Of a DNA stretch of 64,000 nt, positions 51,366 to 64,000 are shown piece by piece (within the stretch, counting starts at the first letter, position 1; every line of letters starts with the position of its first letter). Under the pieces are notes generated by a model, which searched no databases, was not told where the DNA came from, and worked only from the letters and a program-made list of their open reading frames with translations. The position numbers were made by a program, and so were the translations under genes. Origin of the DNA: Streptomyces sp. NBC_00091 (GTDB taxonomy: Bacteria > Actinomycetota > Actinomycetes > Streptomycetales > Streptomycetaceae); assembly GCF_026343185.1 (NCBI RefSeq), contig NZ_JAPEMA010000003.1, positions 1 to 64,000 on the forward strand, written 5' to 3'.

Positions 51366-52554
51366 AGCGTCGCGACTGCCCCACGTACTGCTCGGCGAAG
51401 TCGGTCGCCGCGGCAGTGGAGCCCGTCAGGTGGTCGAAGCGCGCCCGGCGCAGGCCCCGGTCGAAGGGTGTGCCGCCCGGTCCGGTGTGCAGCAGTTCGG
51501 TCATCCACCGTGAGAACTCCTGGCCGAGCCAGGCCCGGCGCAGGGCGGTGGCCGAGTACGCGTCGAGGGCGGCCCGCCGCCCGGTGGCGTACCAGACGGC
51601 GAGGGCTCCGGCGAGGAGTTCGGCGTCGGCGACGGCCAGGTTCAGTCCCTTCGCGGCGCTGGGCGGGACGATGTGTGCCGCGTCGCCGAGGAGGAAGAGC
51701 CGCCCGTGCTGCATGGGTTCGCAGATGAAGCTGCGCAGCGGGACGAGGGTGCGTTCCAGTACGGGGCCGGTGGGCAGGGCTCCGCTGCCGCCCGTGAGGC
51801 GCAGGTCGAGCTCGGCCCAGATCTCCTCGTCGGAGCGGGTGTCGGCGCTCTCGCCGGGCGGGACCTGGAGGTAGAGGCGGCTGACGGTGCTCGAGCGCAT
51901 GCTCTGGAGGGCGAAGCCGCGCTCGCCCGTGGCGTAGACGAGTTCGGGGGACATCGGCGGGGCGGCGGCGAGGATGCCCAGCCAGGCGTAGGGGTAGGTG
52001 TGGGTGCTGGTGGTGAGGGAGGCGGCGGGCACGGCGGTGCGGCTGACGCCGTGGAAGCCGTCGCAGCCGGCGACGAACTCGCAGGTGATCTCGGCGGGGC
52101 GGCCGTCGAGGGTGCAGGTGACGGTCGCGCCGTCGCCGGCGAGCCGGTCGACGCGGACGTCGTCGACGTCGAAGTGGAGCGCTCCGCCGGCGGTGGTGCG
52201 GGCGGCTATGAGGTCCTTGACGACCTCCTGCTGTCCGTACATCCACACGGATTCGCCGGTGAGTTTGGTGAAGGGCAGGCGGTAGGTGTCCCCTTCGAGG
52301 CGCAGCTCGAAGCCTTCGTGGACCAGGCCCTCCCGGTCGAGCCGTCCGGCGACGCCGGCCCGGCGCAGGGCTTCGACGGTGCCCTGTTCCAGGAGGCCGG
52401 CGCGGACGCGGCGTTCGACGTGGTCGCGGCCGCGGCGTTCGAGGACGACGCAGTCGATGCCGTTCAGTTCGAGGAGCCGCGCCAGCAGCAGGCCGGCGGG
52501 GCCGGCGCCGATGACGCACACCGGGGTGTGGATCCGCAGGGGGGCCGGGGTCAC
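51364..52554 (-). CDS. 4-hydroxybenzoate 3-monooxygenase-like FAD enzyme (PHBH/PobA family)
   Basis: This 396-aa group A flavoprotein monooxygenase (PobA is 394 aa) has the FAD motif GAGPAG (16-21), the DG motif CDGFHGVSR and LLGDAAHIVPP. Alignment from memory to Pseudomonas PobA shows the substrate residues conserved: Tyr201, Ser212, Arg214, Arg220, Tyr222 and Tyr385 correspond to Tyr207, Ser218, Arg220, Arg226, Tyr228 and Tyr390. The expected substrate is therefore a para-substituted benzoate. Next to pabAB, hydroxylation of 4-aminobenzoate or of 4-hydroxybenzoate at C3 is plausible; a purely catabolic role is less likely in this operon. The GTG start overlaps the GH3 stop (GTGA). A 70-base gap with the fossil docking tail follows. 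Confidence 0.85.
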   Translation of the reverse strand: MTPAPLRIHTPVCVIGAGPAGLLLARLLELNGIDCVVLERRGRDHVERRVRAGLLEQGTVEALRRAGVAGRLDREGLVHEGFELRLEGDTYRLPFTKLTGESVWMYGQQEVVKDLIAARTTAGGALHFDVDDVRVDRLAGDGATVTCTLDGRPAEITCEFVAGCDGFHGVSRTAVPAASLTTSTHTYPYAWLGILAAAPPMSPELVYATGERGFALQSMRSSTVSRLYLQVPPGESADTRSDEEIWAELDLRLTGGSGALPTGPVLERTLVPLRSFICEPMQHGRLFLLGDAAHIVPPSAAKGLNLAVADAELLAGALAVWYATGRRAALDAYSATALRRAWLGQEFSRWMTELLHTGPGGTPFDRGLRRARFDHLTGSTAAATDFAEQYVGQSRR

Positions 52555-54914
52555 GGGCTCACCGTTCCGGCCGGGTCGACGTGGACGGTGGCGGTGAGGG
52601 GGAGGTCCTGGGAGGAGCGGCCCACGGAGACGGTGCGCGGGCCGGCGGCGACGGTCCAGGCGGCGGTGTCGGTGTTCCAGTACTCGAAGCGGCGGGCGTC
52701 GAGGACGATCTCCACGACGGTGGACGCTCCGGGCTCCAGGTGGGCGGTGGCGTAGCCGGCCAGGGCCTTGGGGGCCTGGGGGGCGGTGACGTCGGGGCTG
52801 CTGCCGAGGTAGACCTGGACGGTTTCGCGGCCGGCCCGTTCGCCGGTGTTGCGCAGGGTGCAGGAGACCTTCAGTTCGCTGCCCTGGCCGGTGAGGCGGA
52901 GGTCCTCGTAGCCGAAGGTGGTGTAGCTGAGGCCGTGGCCGAAGGGGAACAGGGGGGCGACGGCGTGCTCGTCGTGCCAGCGGTAGCCGACGAAGATGCC
53001 TTCCTGGTACTCGACGCGGCCGTCGACGCCGGGGTAGCGCAGGGGGTCTCCGGCGACCGAGGTGTGGTCGGCGTCCACGGGGAAGCTCTGGGTGAGCTTG
53101 CCGCTGGGGTTGGCGTCGCCGAACAGGAGGGCGTCGGTGGCCTCGGCGCCCATCTCGCCGGGGTACCAGACGTCCAGGACGGCGGCGACGTCCTCCAGCC
53201 AGGGCATCGTCGGGGAGGAGCCGGTGTTGAGGACGACCACGGTGTTGGGGTTGGCCTTGGCGACGGCGGTGATCAGGGCGTCCTGGAGGCCGGGCAGGGC
53301 GAGGGCGGGGCGGTCGATGAGCTCGGCGAGCTCGTCGTAGGCGAAGACGACCGCGGCTCGTGCGCCGCGTGCGGCCTCGACGGCCTCCTCGATGTCGGCC
53401 TGGGCCTGCTGCGGGGTGACCCAGCCGAGGGTGAGGTGGACGGGGTTGGAGGGCATCGGCAGGGCGGAGAGGACCAGCTTGTAGGTACCGGGGAGGAGGT
53501 CGACGGTGAGGCCGGCGGTGTCGCCGAACGAGCTGCCGGCGAAGACGCGGGGGTGGCCTTCGAGGTCGATGGCCGCGTAGCCGCCGAGCGCGGTGACGGC
53601 GATGCGGTAGCGGCCCTCCGTCTCGATGGTCAGCTGGCCCTCGTAGAAGTAGTCGGGCTCGGTGGAGGGGCCGGCCGGGACCTCGCCCTCGCGGAAGGCG
53701 GGGACGAGCGCCGACTCCGGGATGGGGCGCCCGGCCGGGTCCTCGCCGATGCGGAACTCGACGGCGTCCTCGCCGAGGCGGGTGCGCAGGACCTCCAGCG
53801 GGGTGGCGGCGTGCTCCGGGACGACGAGGGCGCTGCCGACGCCGGCGGTCTTGGGGGTGGTGGCGGGGCGGCCGATGACGGCGAGGCCGTGCGGGGTGCG
53901 GCCGGGCTCGGTGAGCTCGTCGGCGGACAGCGGCAGGACGCCCCGGGGGTTGTGCAGGAGCACCGAGCCGGCGGTGGCCACTTCCAGGGCCAGGGCGCGG
54001 CCGCGCTCGGGGTCGCGTGCGGTCTCGGGGCGGGGGGTGTCGGTGCCGAGGAGGCCGAAGCGGGCCATCTGGCCGACGATGCGGGCGACGGCGCGGTCCA
54101 GGACGGCCTCGTCGATGCGGCCTTCGGCGATGGCCTCGCGCAGCGGCTCGCCGAGGTGGGCGCCGTCGGGCATCTCCTGGTCGAGGCCGCGCTCGATGGC
54201 GACGGTGTCGTGGACGGCGTCCCAGTCGGACATCACCCAGCCCTCGAAGCCCCACTCCTCGCGCAGGACGGTGTTCAGCAGGGTCTCGTTCTGGCAGCTG
54301 GGGTGGCCGTTGACGCCGTTGGTGGCGCCCATGAGCGCGCCGGCGCCGGCCTGGACGGCGGCCTCGAAGGCGGGGAACTCGATCTCGCGCAGGGTCCGTT
54401 CGTCGACGCGGGTGTCGACGGCCATCCGGTTCTCTTCCTGGTTGTTGGCCGCGAAGTGCTTCGGCATGGCGATGACGCCCTGGGACTGGATGCCGTTGAT
54501 CACCGCGGTGCCGATGGCGGTGACCAGCAGCGGGTCCTCGCCGTACAGCTCGAAGTTGCGTCCGCCGAAGGGCTGGCGCAGCACGTTGATCATCGGGCCG
54601 ATCAGGACGTCCTGGCGCTTGGCGCGGGCCTCGTGGCCGAGGTACTCGCCGTAGCGGGCGGCCAGTTCGTCGTCGAAGGTGCAGGACAGCGCGATGGGGG
54701 CGGGCAGCGCGGTGGTGGTCTTGCGCTTCATGCGGACGCCGGCCGGGCCGTCGGTCATCCGCAGCTCCGGGATGCCGAGGCGGGGGACGCCGGGGATGTA
54801 GCCGGACTGGCCGAGGCGCTCGGGGTCGTCGGAGCCGTGGACGAAGGAGAGCTTCTCGTCGAGGGTCATGGCCTGGACGAGCGCGGTCACGTCGACGGGG
54901 GTCTGCGGGGTCAT
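52551..54914 (-). CDS. GH3 family beta-glucosidase with PA14 domain (DesR/OleR-like)
   Basis: This 787-aa glycoside hydrolase family 3 enzyme has an N-terminal barrel with KHFAANNQE (residues 152-160) and the nucleophile motif VMSDWDAVHD (Asp230). It then has the GH3 C-domain with an inserted PA14 domain at about 400-520 (DYFYEGQLTIETEGRYRIAV) and a fibronectin-III-like end (AGRETVQVYLGSS). This layout matches macrolide-activating glucosidases such as DesR and OleR, which remove the glucose that a resistance glycosyltransferase attaches. Those act outside the cell. Here the N terminus (MTPQTPVDVTALVQAMTLDE) shows no signal peptide, so location and exact role are open. The ATG overlaps the pabAB stop (ATGA), tying it to the cassette. 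Confidence 0.88.
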   Translation of the reverse strand: MTPQTPVDVTALVQAMTLDEKLSFVHGSDDPERLGQSGYIPGVPRLGIPELRMTDGPAGVRMKRKTTTALPAPIALSCTFDDELAARYGEYLGHEARAKRQDVLIGPMINVLRQPFGGRNFELYGEDPLLVTAIGTAVINGIQSQGVIAMPKHFAANNQEENRMAVDTRVDERTLREIEFPAFEAAVQAGAGALMGATNGVNGHPSCQNETLLNTVLREEWGFEGWVMSDWDAVHDTVAIERGLDQEMPDGAHLGEPLREAIAEGRIDEAVLDRAVARIVGQMARFGLLGTDTPRPETARDPERGRALALEVATAGSVLLHNPRGVLPLSADELTEPGRTPHGLAVIGRPATTPKTAGVGSALVVPEHAATPLEVLRTRLGEDAVEFRIGEDPAGRPIPESALVPAFREGEVPAGPSTEPDYFYEGQLTIETEGRYRIAVTALGGYAAIDLEGHPRVFAGSSFGDTAGLTVDLLPGTYKLVLSALPMPSNPVHLTLGWVTPQQAQADIEEAVEAARGARAAVVFAYDELAELIDRPALALPGLQDALITAVAKANPNTVVVLNTGSSPTMPWLEDVAAVLDVWYPGEMGAEATDALLFGDANPSGKLTQSFPVDADHTSVAGDPLRYPGVDGRVEYQEGIFVGYRWHDEHAVAPLFPFGHGLSYTTFGYEDLRLTGQGSELKVSCTLRNTGERAGRETVQVYLGSSPDVTAPQAPKALAGYATAHLEPGASTVVEIVLDARRFEYWNTDTAAWTVAAGPRTVSVGRSSQDLPLTATVHVDPAGTVSP

Positions 54915-57109
54915 CGGTGGTCACTTCCGGTTCGTTCGGCGGCGGGCGGGGTGGTGTCCGGGCGGGCCGGCAGCAGCGCGCGGGCGGGGGCGTTGGCCTT
55001 GAGGAGCATTTCGTCGTACTCGTCGTGGGGGTCGGAGCCGAGCACGATGGCGCCGCCGGCACCGATGCGCCAGCGCCCGTCGGCGAGGACCATGGTCCGG
55101 ATGACGATGTTGAGGTCGGTGGTTCCGTTGCAGGAGAGGTAGCCGATGGCGCCGGAGTAGATGCCGCGGGCCCGGCCCTCCAGGGACTCGATGATCTCCA
55201 GGGTGCGCTGCTTGGGCGCGCCGGTCATCGAGCCGCCGGGGAAGCAGGCGCGGACGCAGTCGAGTGCGTCGTTGCCGTCCTTGAGGGTGCCGCGGATGGT
55301 GGAGACGAGCTGGTGGACGGTGGCGTAGCTCTCGGCGGCCATCAGGACGGGGACGTGGACCGAGCCGACCTCGCAGACGCGTCCGAGGTCGTTGCGCATC
55401 AGGTCGACGATCATCAGGTTCTCGGCGCGGGTCTTGGCGCTGGCGATCAGCTCGCGGCGGGCGTGCTCGTCCTCGGCGGGGGTGGCGCCGCGCGGGGCCG
55501 TGCCCTTGATCGGCTTGGCCTCGGCGACCCGGTCGGCGGTGATCTTGAGGAAGCGTTCCGGGGAGGAGCAGGCCACCTCGGTGCCGTCGAGCCGCAGGTA
55601 GGCGGCGTACGGTGCGGGGTTGGCCCGGCGCAGCCGGCGGTAGGTGGTGAAGCCGTCGTCGGCCGCGGGGATCTCGGCGACGTTGGTCAGGCAGATCTCG
55701 TAGCTCTCGCCGGCGGTCAGGTACTCCTGGCTGCGCAGGACGTCCTGGACGTAGGCCTCGCGGTCCCGGGCGAGGCGGGGCTCCACGCCGGGCGTCCCGG
55801 GGCCGTCGGAGGGCGCGGCGGCCGGGGCCGCAGCGGGCTCCTGCCGGGCGAGGGCGCCGGCGGTGTCGGCGAGCCAGCGGGTGGCGCCGTCGGCGGTGGC
55901 CGGGTCGGTGCTGAGGGCGAGGAGGTAGGTGCGGCCCTCCTGGTGGTCGACGGCGAGGAACCGGTCCGCGAAGATCCAGACGGCGTCCGGGGTCGGGGCG
56001 GAGTACCGGTTCGGGGATCCGCAGTCGCCCTTCAGTTCGTAGCCGAAGTAGCCGACGTAGCCGCCGGTGAAGTCGAAGGGCAGCGGCGGGGCGTCGATGA
56101 CCCGGCGGGCGAGTTCCCGCTGGAGGTAGTCGAAGACGGACTCCCGGTGCCTGGCCGGTATGGCGGAGTCGACCTCCACGACGCCCTCGTCGACCCGGTA
56201 GCGGACGGTCTCGGCGAGCGGGCCGCGGGCGTCGCCCAGGAAGGAGAACCGGGACAGGCCGGGCTCCACGCGGGCGCTGTCGAGCCAGAAGGCGTGCCGG
56301 GATCCGGCGAAGAGCGAGGCGAACGCGCTCTCGGTGTCCACCGCGGTGTCCAGCTCGGCCACGTGCAGCGCGTAGTGCGTACGGTCCCCGGCGGCGGGCC
56401 GGGGCCGGACCTGCGGCGCCGGCGCGGCCTCGGCGCGGGCGGCCTCGGCGGGGGCCGTCTCGGCGGGGGCGGAGGCGGGGGCAGGGGCGGAGGCGGAGGC
56501 GGCCGGGCGGCCGCCCGTGCGCTCGGCGCGGTCGGCCAGCGTCAGGTCCCGGAAGTTGGCCAGCATCCGGCGGCCGTACTCGGTCTCGATGGACTCCGGG
56601 TGGAACTGCACGCCCCAGCGCGGCATCAGCCGGTGGCGCAGCGCCATGACGACGCCGTCCTCGGACCAGGCGGTGGCCTCGAGGTCGGAGGGCAGCGGCT
56701 GCGCCACGCACAGGGAGTGGTAGCGCACGGCGCCGAACTCCTCGGGGATGCCGGCGAAGAGCTCGTCCCCGTCGTGCCGCACCCGGGCGACCTCGCCGTG
56801 CACCGGCACGGGGGCGGGCACGACCTCGCCGCCCGCCCACACGGCGAGCCCCTGGTGCCCGAGGCAGACGCCGAGCACCGGGACGCTCGCCTTGACCAGG
56901 ACGTCCCGGGAGACGCCGAAGTCGCGGGAGCGGGCCGGGTGGCCGGGCCCGGGCGAGATCACGATGTTGTCGAAGCCGTCGAGGTCCAGGTCGGCGACGG
57001 CGGCCGCGTCGTTGGCGATGACGACGGGCTCCTGGCCGTTCACTTCGGCCAGCAGCTGGAAGAGGTTGTAGGTGTACGAGTCGTGGTTGTCGATGAGGAG
57101 GGTCCGCAT
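54911..57109 (-). CDS. pabAB: Fused aminodeoxychorismate synthase PabAB
   Basis: This 732-aa fusion makes 4-amino-4-deoxychorismate from chorismate and glutamine. Residues 1-195 are the class I glutamine amidotransferase with Cys82 (GVCLGHQG), His170 and Glu172 (FHPESIE). An Ala/Pro-rich linker spans ~200-240. Residues ~245-720 are the PabB synthase with PIKGTAPRG (Lys535); PIKGT marks aminodeoxychorismate synthase rather than anthranilate synthase (PIAGT). Fused PabAB genes occur in Streptomyces clusters for candicidin-type polyenes, where the product becomes the PKS starter, and for chloramphenicol. The ATG at 57109 lies 5 bases after the flavoenzyme stop, and its own stop overlaps the GH3 start, so it is translated as part of the cassette. 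With the pabC-like gene it should give 4-aminobenzoate. Confidence 0.95.
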   Translation of the reverse strand: MRTLLIDNHDSYTYNLFQLLAEVNGQEPVVIANDAAAVADLDLDGFDNIVISPGPGHPARSRDFGVSRDVLVKASVPVLGVCLGHQGLAVWAGGEVVPAPVPVHGEVARVRHDGDELFAGIPEEFGAVRYHSLCVAQPLPSDLEATAWSEDGVVMALRHRLMPRWGVQFHPESIETEYGRRMLANFRDLTLADRAERTGGRPAASASAPAPASAPAETAPAEAARAEAAPAPQVRPRPAAGDRTHYALHVAELDTAVDTESAFASLFAGSRHAFWLDSARVEPGLSRFSFLGDARGPLAETVRYRVDEGVVEVDSAIPARHRESVFDYLQRELARRVIDAPPLPFDFTGGYVGYFGYELKGDCGSPNRYSAPTPDAVWIFADRFLAVDHQEGRTYLLALSTDPATADGATRWLADTAGALARQEPAAAPAAAPSDGPGTPGVEPRLARDREAYVQDVLRSQEYLTAGESYEICLTNVAEIPAADDGFTTYRRLRRANPAPYAAYLRLDGTEVACSSPERFLKITADRVAEAKPIKGTAPRGATPAEDEHARRELIASAKTRAENLMIVDLMRNDLGRVCEVGSVHVPVLMAAESYATVHQLVSTIRGTLKDGNDALDCVRACFPGGSMTGAPKQRTLEIIESLEGRARGIYSGAIGYLSCNGTTDLNIVIRTMVLADGRWRIGAGGAIVLGSDPHDEYDEMLLKANAPARALLPARPDTTPPAAERTGSDHR

Positions 57110-57114
57110 GGGGC

Positions 57115-58688
<1,574 letters not shown>

Positions 58689-58692
<4 letters not shown>

Positions 58693-59918
58693 ATCGCGGC
58701 CGCCTTCGTCTGCGCGGCGGTGCCCGTGCCCGCCAGGTGTGCTTCGATCGCTCCGGCCGCGGCGGCGGCGCCGCCCGCGTCGTGGCTCAGCTGCCGGAAG
58801 CGGGCCGCCGCGGCGGCGGTCGCGGCATCGGCGCTCACGGTTTCGACGGCCGCCCGCAGGCGTTCGGCGGTGGCGTCGGCCGGGTCGAGGCGCAGGCCCA
58901 GGCCCAGCTCGACGACGCGGTCGGCGATGATCTCCTGCTCGACCATCTGCGGGACGACGACCATCGGCGTGCCGAAGGACAGGGCTTCCATCGTGCTGCC
59001 CATGCCGCCGTGCGTGACGAAAGCGGCGGCCTGGCTCAGGACGGACAGCTGGGGGACGCTGCGGTGCGCCTCGCAGTGCGGCGGCAGGGTGCCGAGGTCC
59101 GCCGGGTCGGCCTGCTGCCCGATGGACAGCACCAGGTGCAGGCCGCTGTCGGCGAACGCCTCCACACAGGTGCGGTAGAAGGAGGTGGCCCGGTTGAAGA
59201 CCGTGCCGAGCGAGACGAACACCATCGGGCGGTCCGTGTCCTCGCGCCTCCAGGTGCCCTCGGCCTCCCGGCCGCCCAGGCTGGGCCCGACGAAGCGGTA
59301 GTGCTCCCCGAACGTGTGCGCCTCGGGCTGGAACTCCCTGGGCAGGAAGGCCAGGTTGAGTTCCTCCTCGAAGTCCATGAACTCCTCGGCCCGGACCCCG
59401 TCCAGGCCGGCCTCGCCGAGGAACTCGGCCAGGCGTACGTCGAATTCCGCGCCGTTGGCCTCGTGGGAGGCGGAGCGGCCGGTGCGGGCCAGCATGGCGT
59501 CCATCAGCGCGTAGGAGCGGCTGGAGGCGAGGGAGGGGAAGAACTGCACGGCGCGCGCCCCCCACCTGCGGGCCAGGGCGCGCCCGGCGAACGGCACCGT
59601 GTTGTCGTACACGACGAGGTCGGGGCGGTCGGCGCCGACGAAGGACTCCGCCAGGGCGATCCGGTCCGCGCTGCCGTGCAGGAAGAAGAGGGGCAGGGCG
59701 CTCAGGTCGTTCTCGGCGAAGGCGCGCGGCGACTGTCCGGGCGAGGTGGCGACGTCGTAGCGGCACACCTGCGCGCCGAGCCGGGTGAGCTGCTCCTCGA
59801 AGGCCCGGGTGGTGAAGTAGGTGACCCGGTGACCGCGCGAGACCAGCTCGGCGACGATGCCCAGGGTGGGCGACACGTGCCCGTGGGCGGCCACGCTGAA
59901 AAATGCGATGTGTGCCAT
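58689..59918 (-). CDS. Macrolide-type glycosyltransferase (MGT family, GT1)
   Basis: This 409-aa GT-B enzyme is of the MGT/OleD-OleI type. The N-terminal motif AAHGHVSPTLG contains the catalytic base His, and the C-terminal donor site is VTHGGMGSTMEALSFGTPMV, with FVSLGTVFN before it. MGT enzymes use UDP-glucose to glucosylate macrolides and other phenols or alcohols. Paired with the GH3 glucosidase two genes downstream, it most likely inactivates the intracellular product until export. A dedicated deoxysugar transferase is less likely, as no sugar biosynthesis genes are visible. The ATG has TGAGGAA upstream and lies 93 bases after the preceding PKS stop, the longest gap in this operon and a place where an internal promoter could lie. 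Confidence 0.92.
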
Positions 59919-60011
59919 CTGTTCCTCAGGGTGTGCGGTGGGGGGCGAAGGGGGCGGGGTGGTGCGCGGTCCGCGCTGCCGGGCAGGCCGTGACGCTGCC
60001 GGGGGGACGGC

Positions 60012-64000
<3,989 letters not shown>

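Overview
The window is high-GC actinobacterial DNA, almost certainly from a Streptomyces. The evidence is strong GC bias at third codon positions, a melC1-melC2 tyrosinase operon, a PadR/DUF1048 pair, and a large modular type I polyketide synthase (PKS) locus transcribed on the minus strand. It splits into two parts.

Left part (1 to about 13.8 kb) is accessory DNA with many broken genes: a truncated serine protease, a dienelactone-hydrolase-fold protein that has lost its nucleophile, a Tn3-family transposase with a stop codon, frameshifts and a deletion, a broken serine recombinase, and a frameshifted secreted protein. Intact units among these are PadR-DUF1048 followed by a class C serine hydrolase, a DUF4097 protein, the melC operon and an aminoglycoside-phosphotransferase-family protein. 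A perfect 22-bp-stem terminator at 13829-13875 closes this part.

Right part (13.9 kb to the right edge) is one end of a PKS cluster. All PKS genes read right to left. From the right edge: a partial PKS (AT-DH-KR-ACP, KS outside the window), a five-gene cassette (glycosyltransferase, FAD monooxygenase, fused PabAB, GH3 beta-glucosidase, 4-hydroxybenzoate-3-hydroxylase-like enzyme), a three-module PKS, two single-module PKSs, a terminal two-module PKS with thioesterase, an MFS exporter and a small AroQ-type chorismate-mutase-like protein. A PabC-like class IV aminotransferase-fold gene and a second MFS exporter lie divergently beyond it.

Reading: PabAB plus the PabC-like lyase would supply 4-aminobenzoate, a plausible starter unit. 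The loading module is outside the window, so priming is inferred. The PHBH-like flavoenzyme could hydroxylate that aromatic acid before or after loading. The seven complete modules and one partial module predict a chain ending in a 2-methyl-2,4-dienoyl unit, then hydroxyls at C7, C9 and C11, a methyl at C8, a ketone at C13 and a C14-C17 diene, released by the C-terminal thioesterase. The MGT-type glycosyltransferase and the DesR/OleR-like GH3 enzyme resemble a glucosylation/deglucosylation self-protection pair. I do not recognise a known compound with this combination.

The most informative structural signal is a fossil PKS C-terminal docking tail (51291-51365). Its stop codon still overlaps the start of the three-module PKS. 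It lies directly after the five-gene cassette, suggesting that the cassette was inserted between two formerly coupled PKS genes or that the upstream PKS was rearranged. Three pairs of nearly identical DNA blocks inside the PKS genes point to recent recombination between modules.
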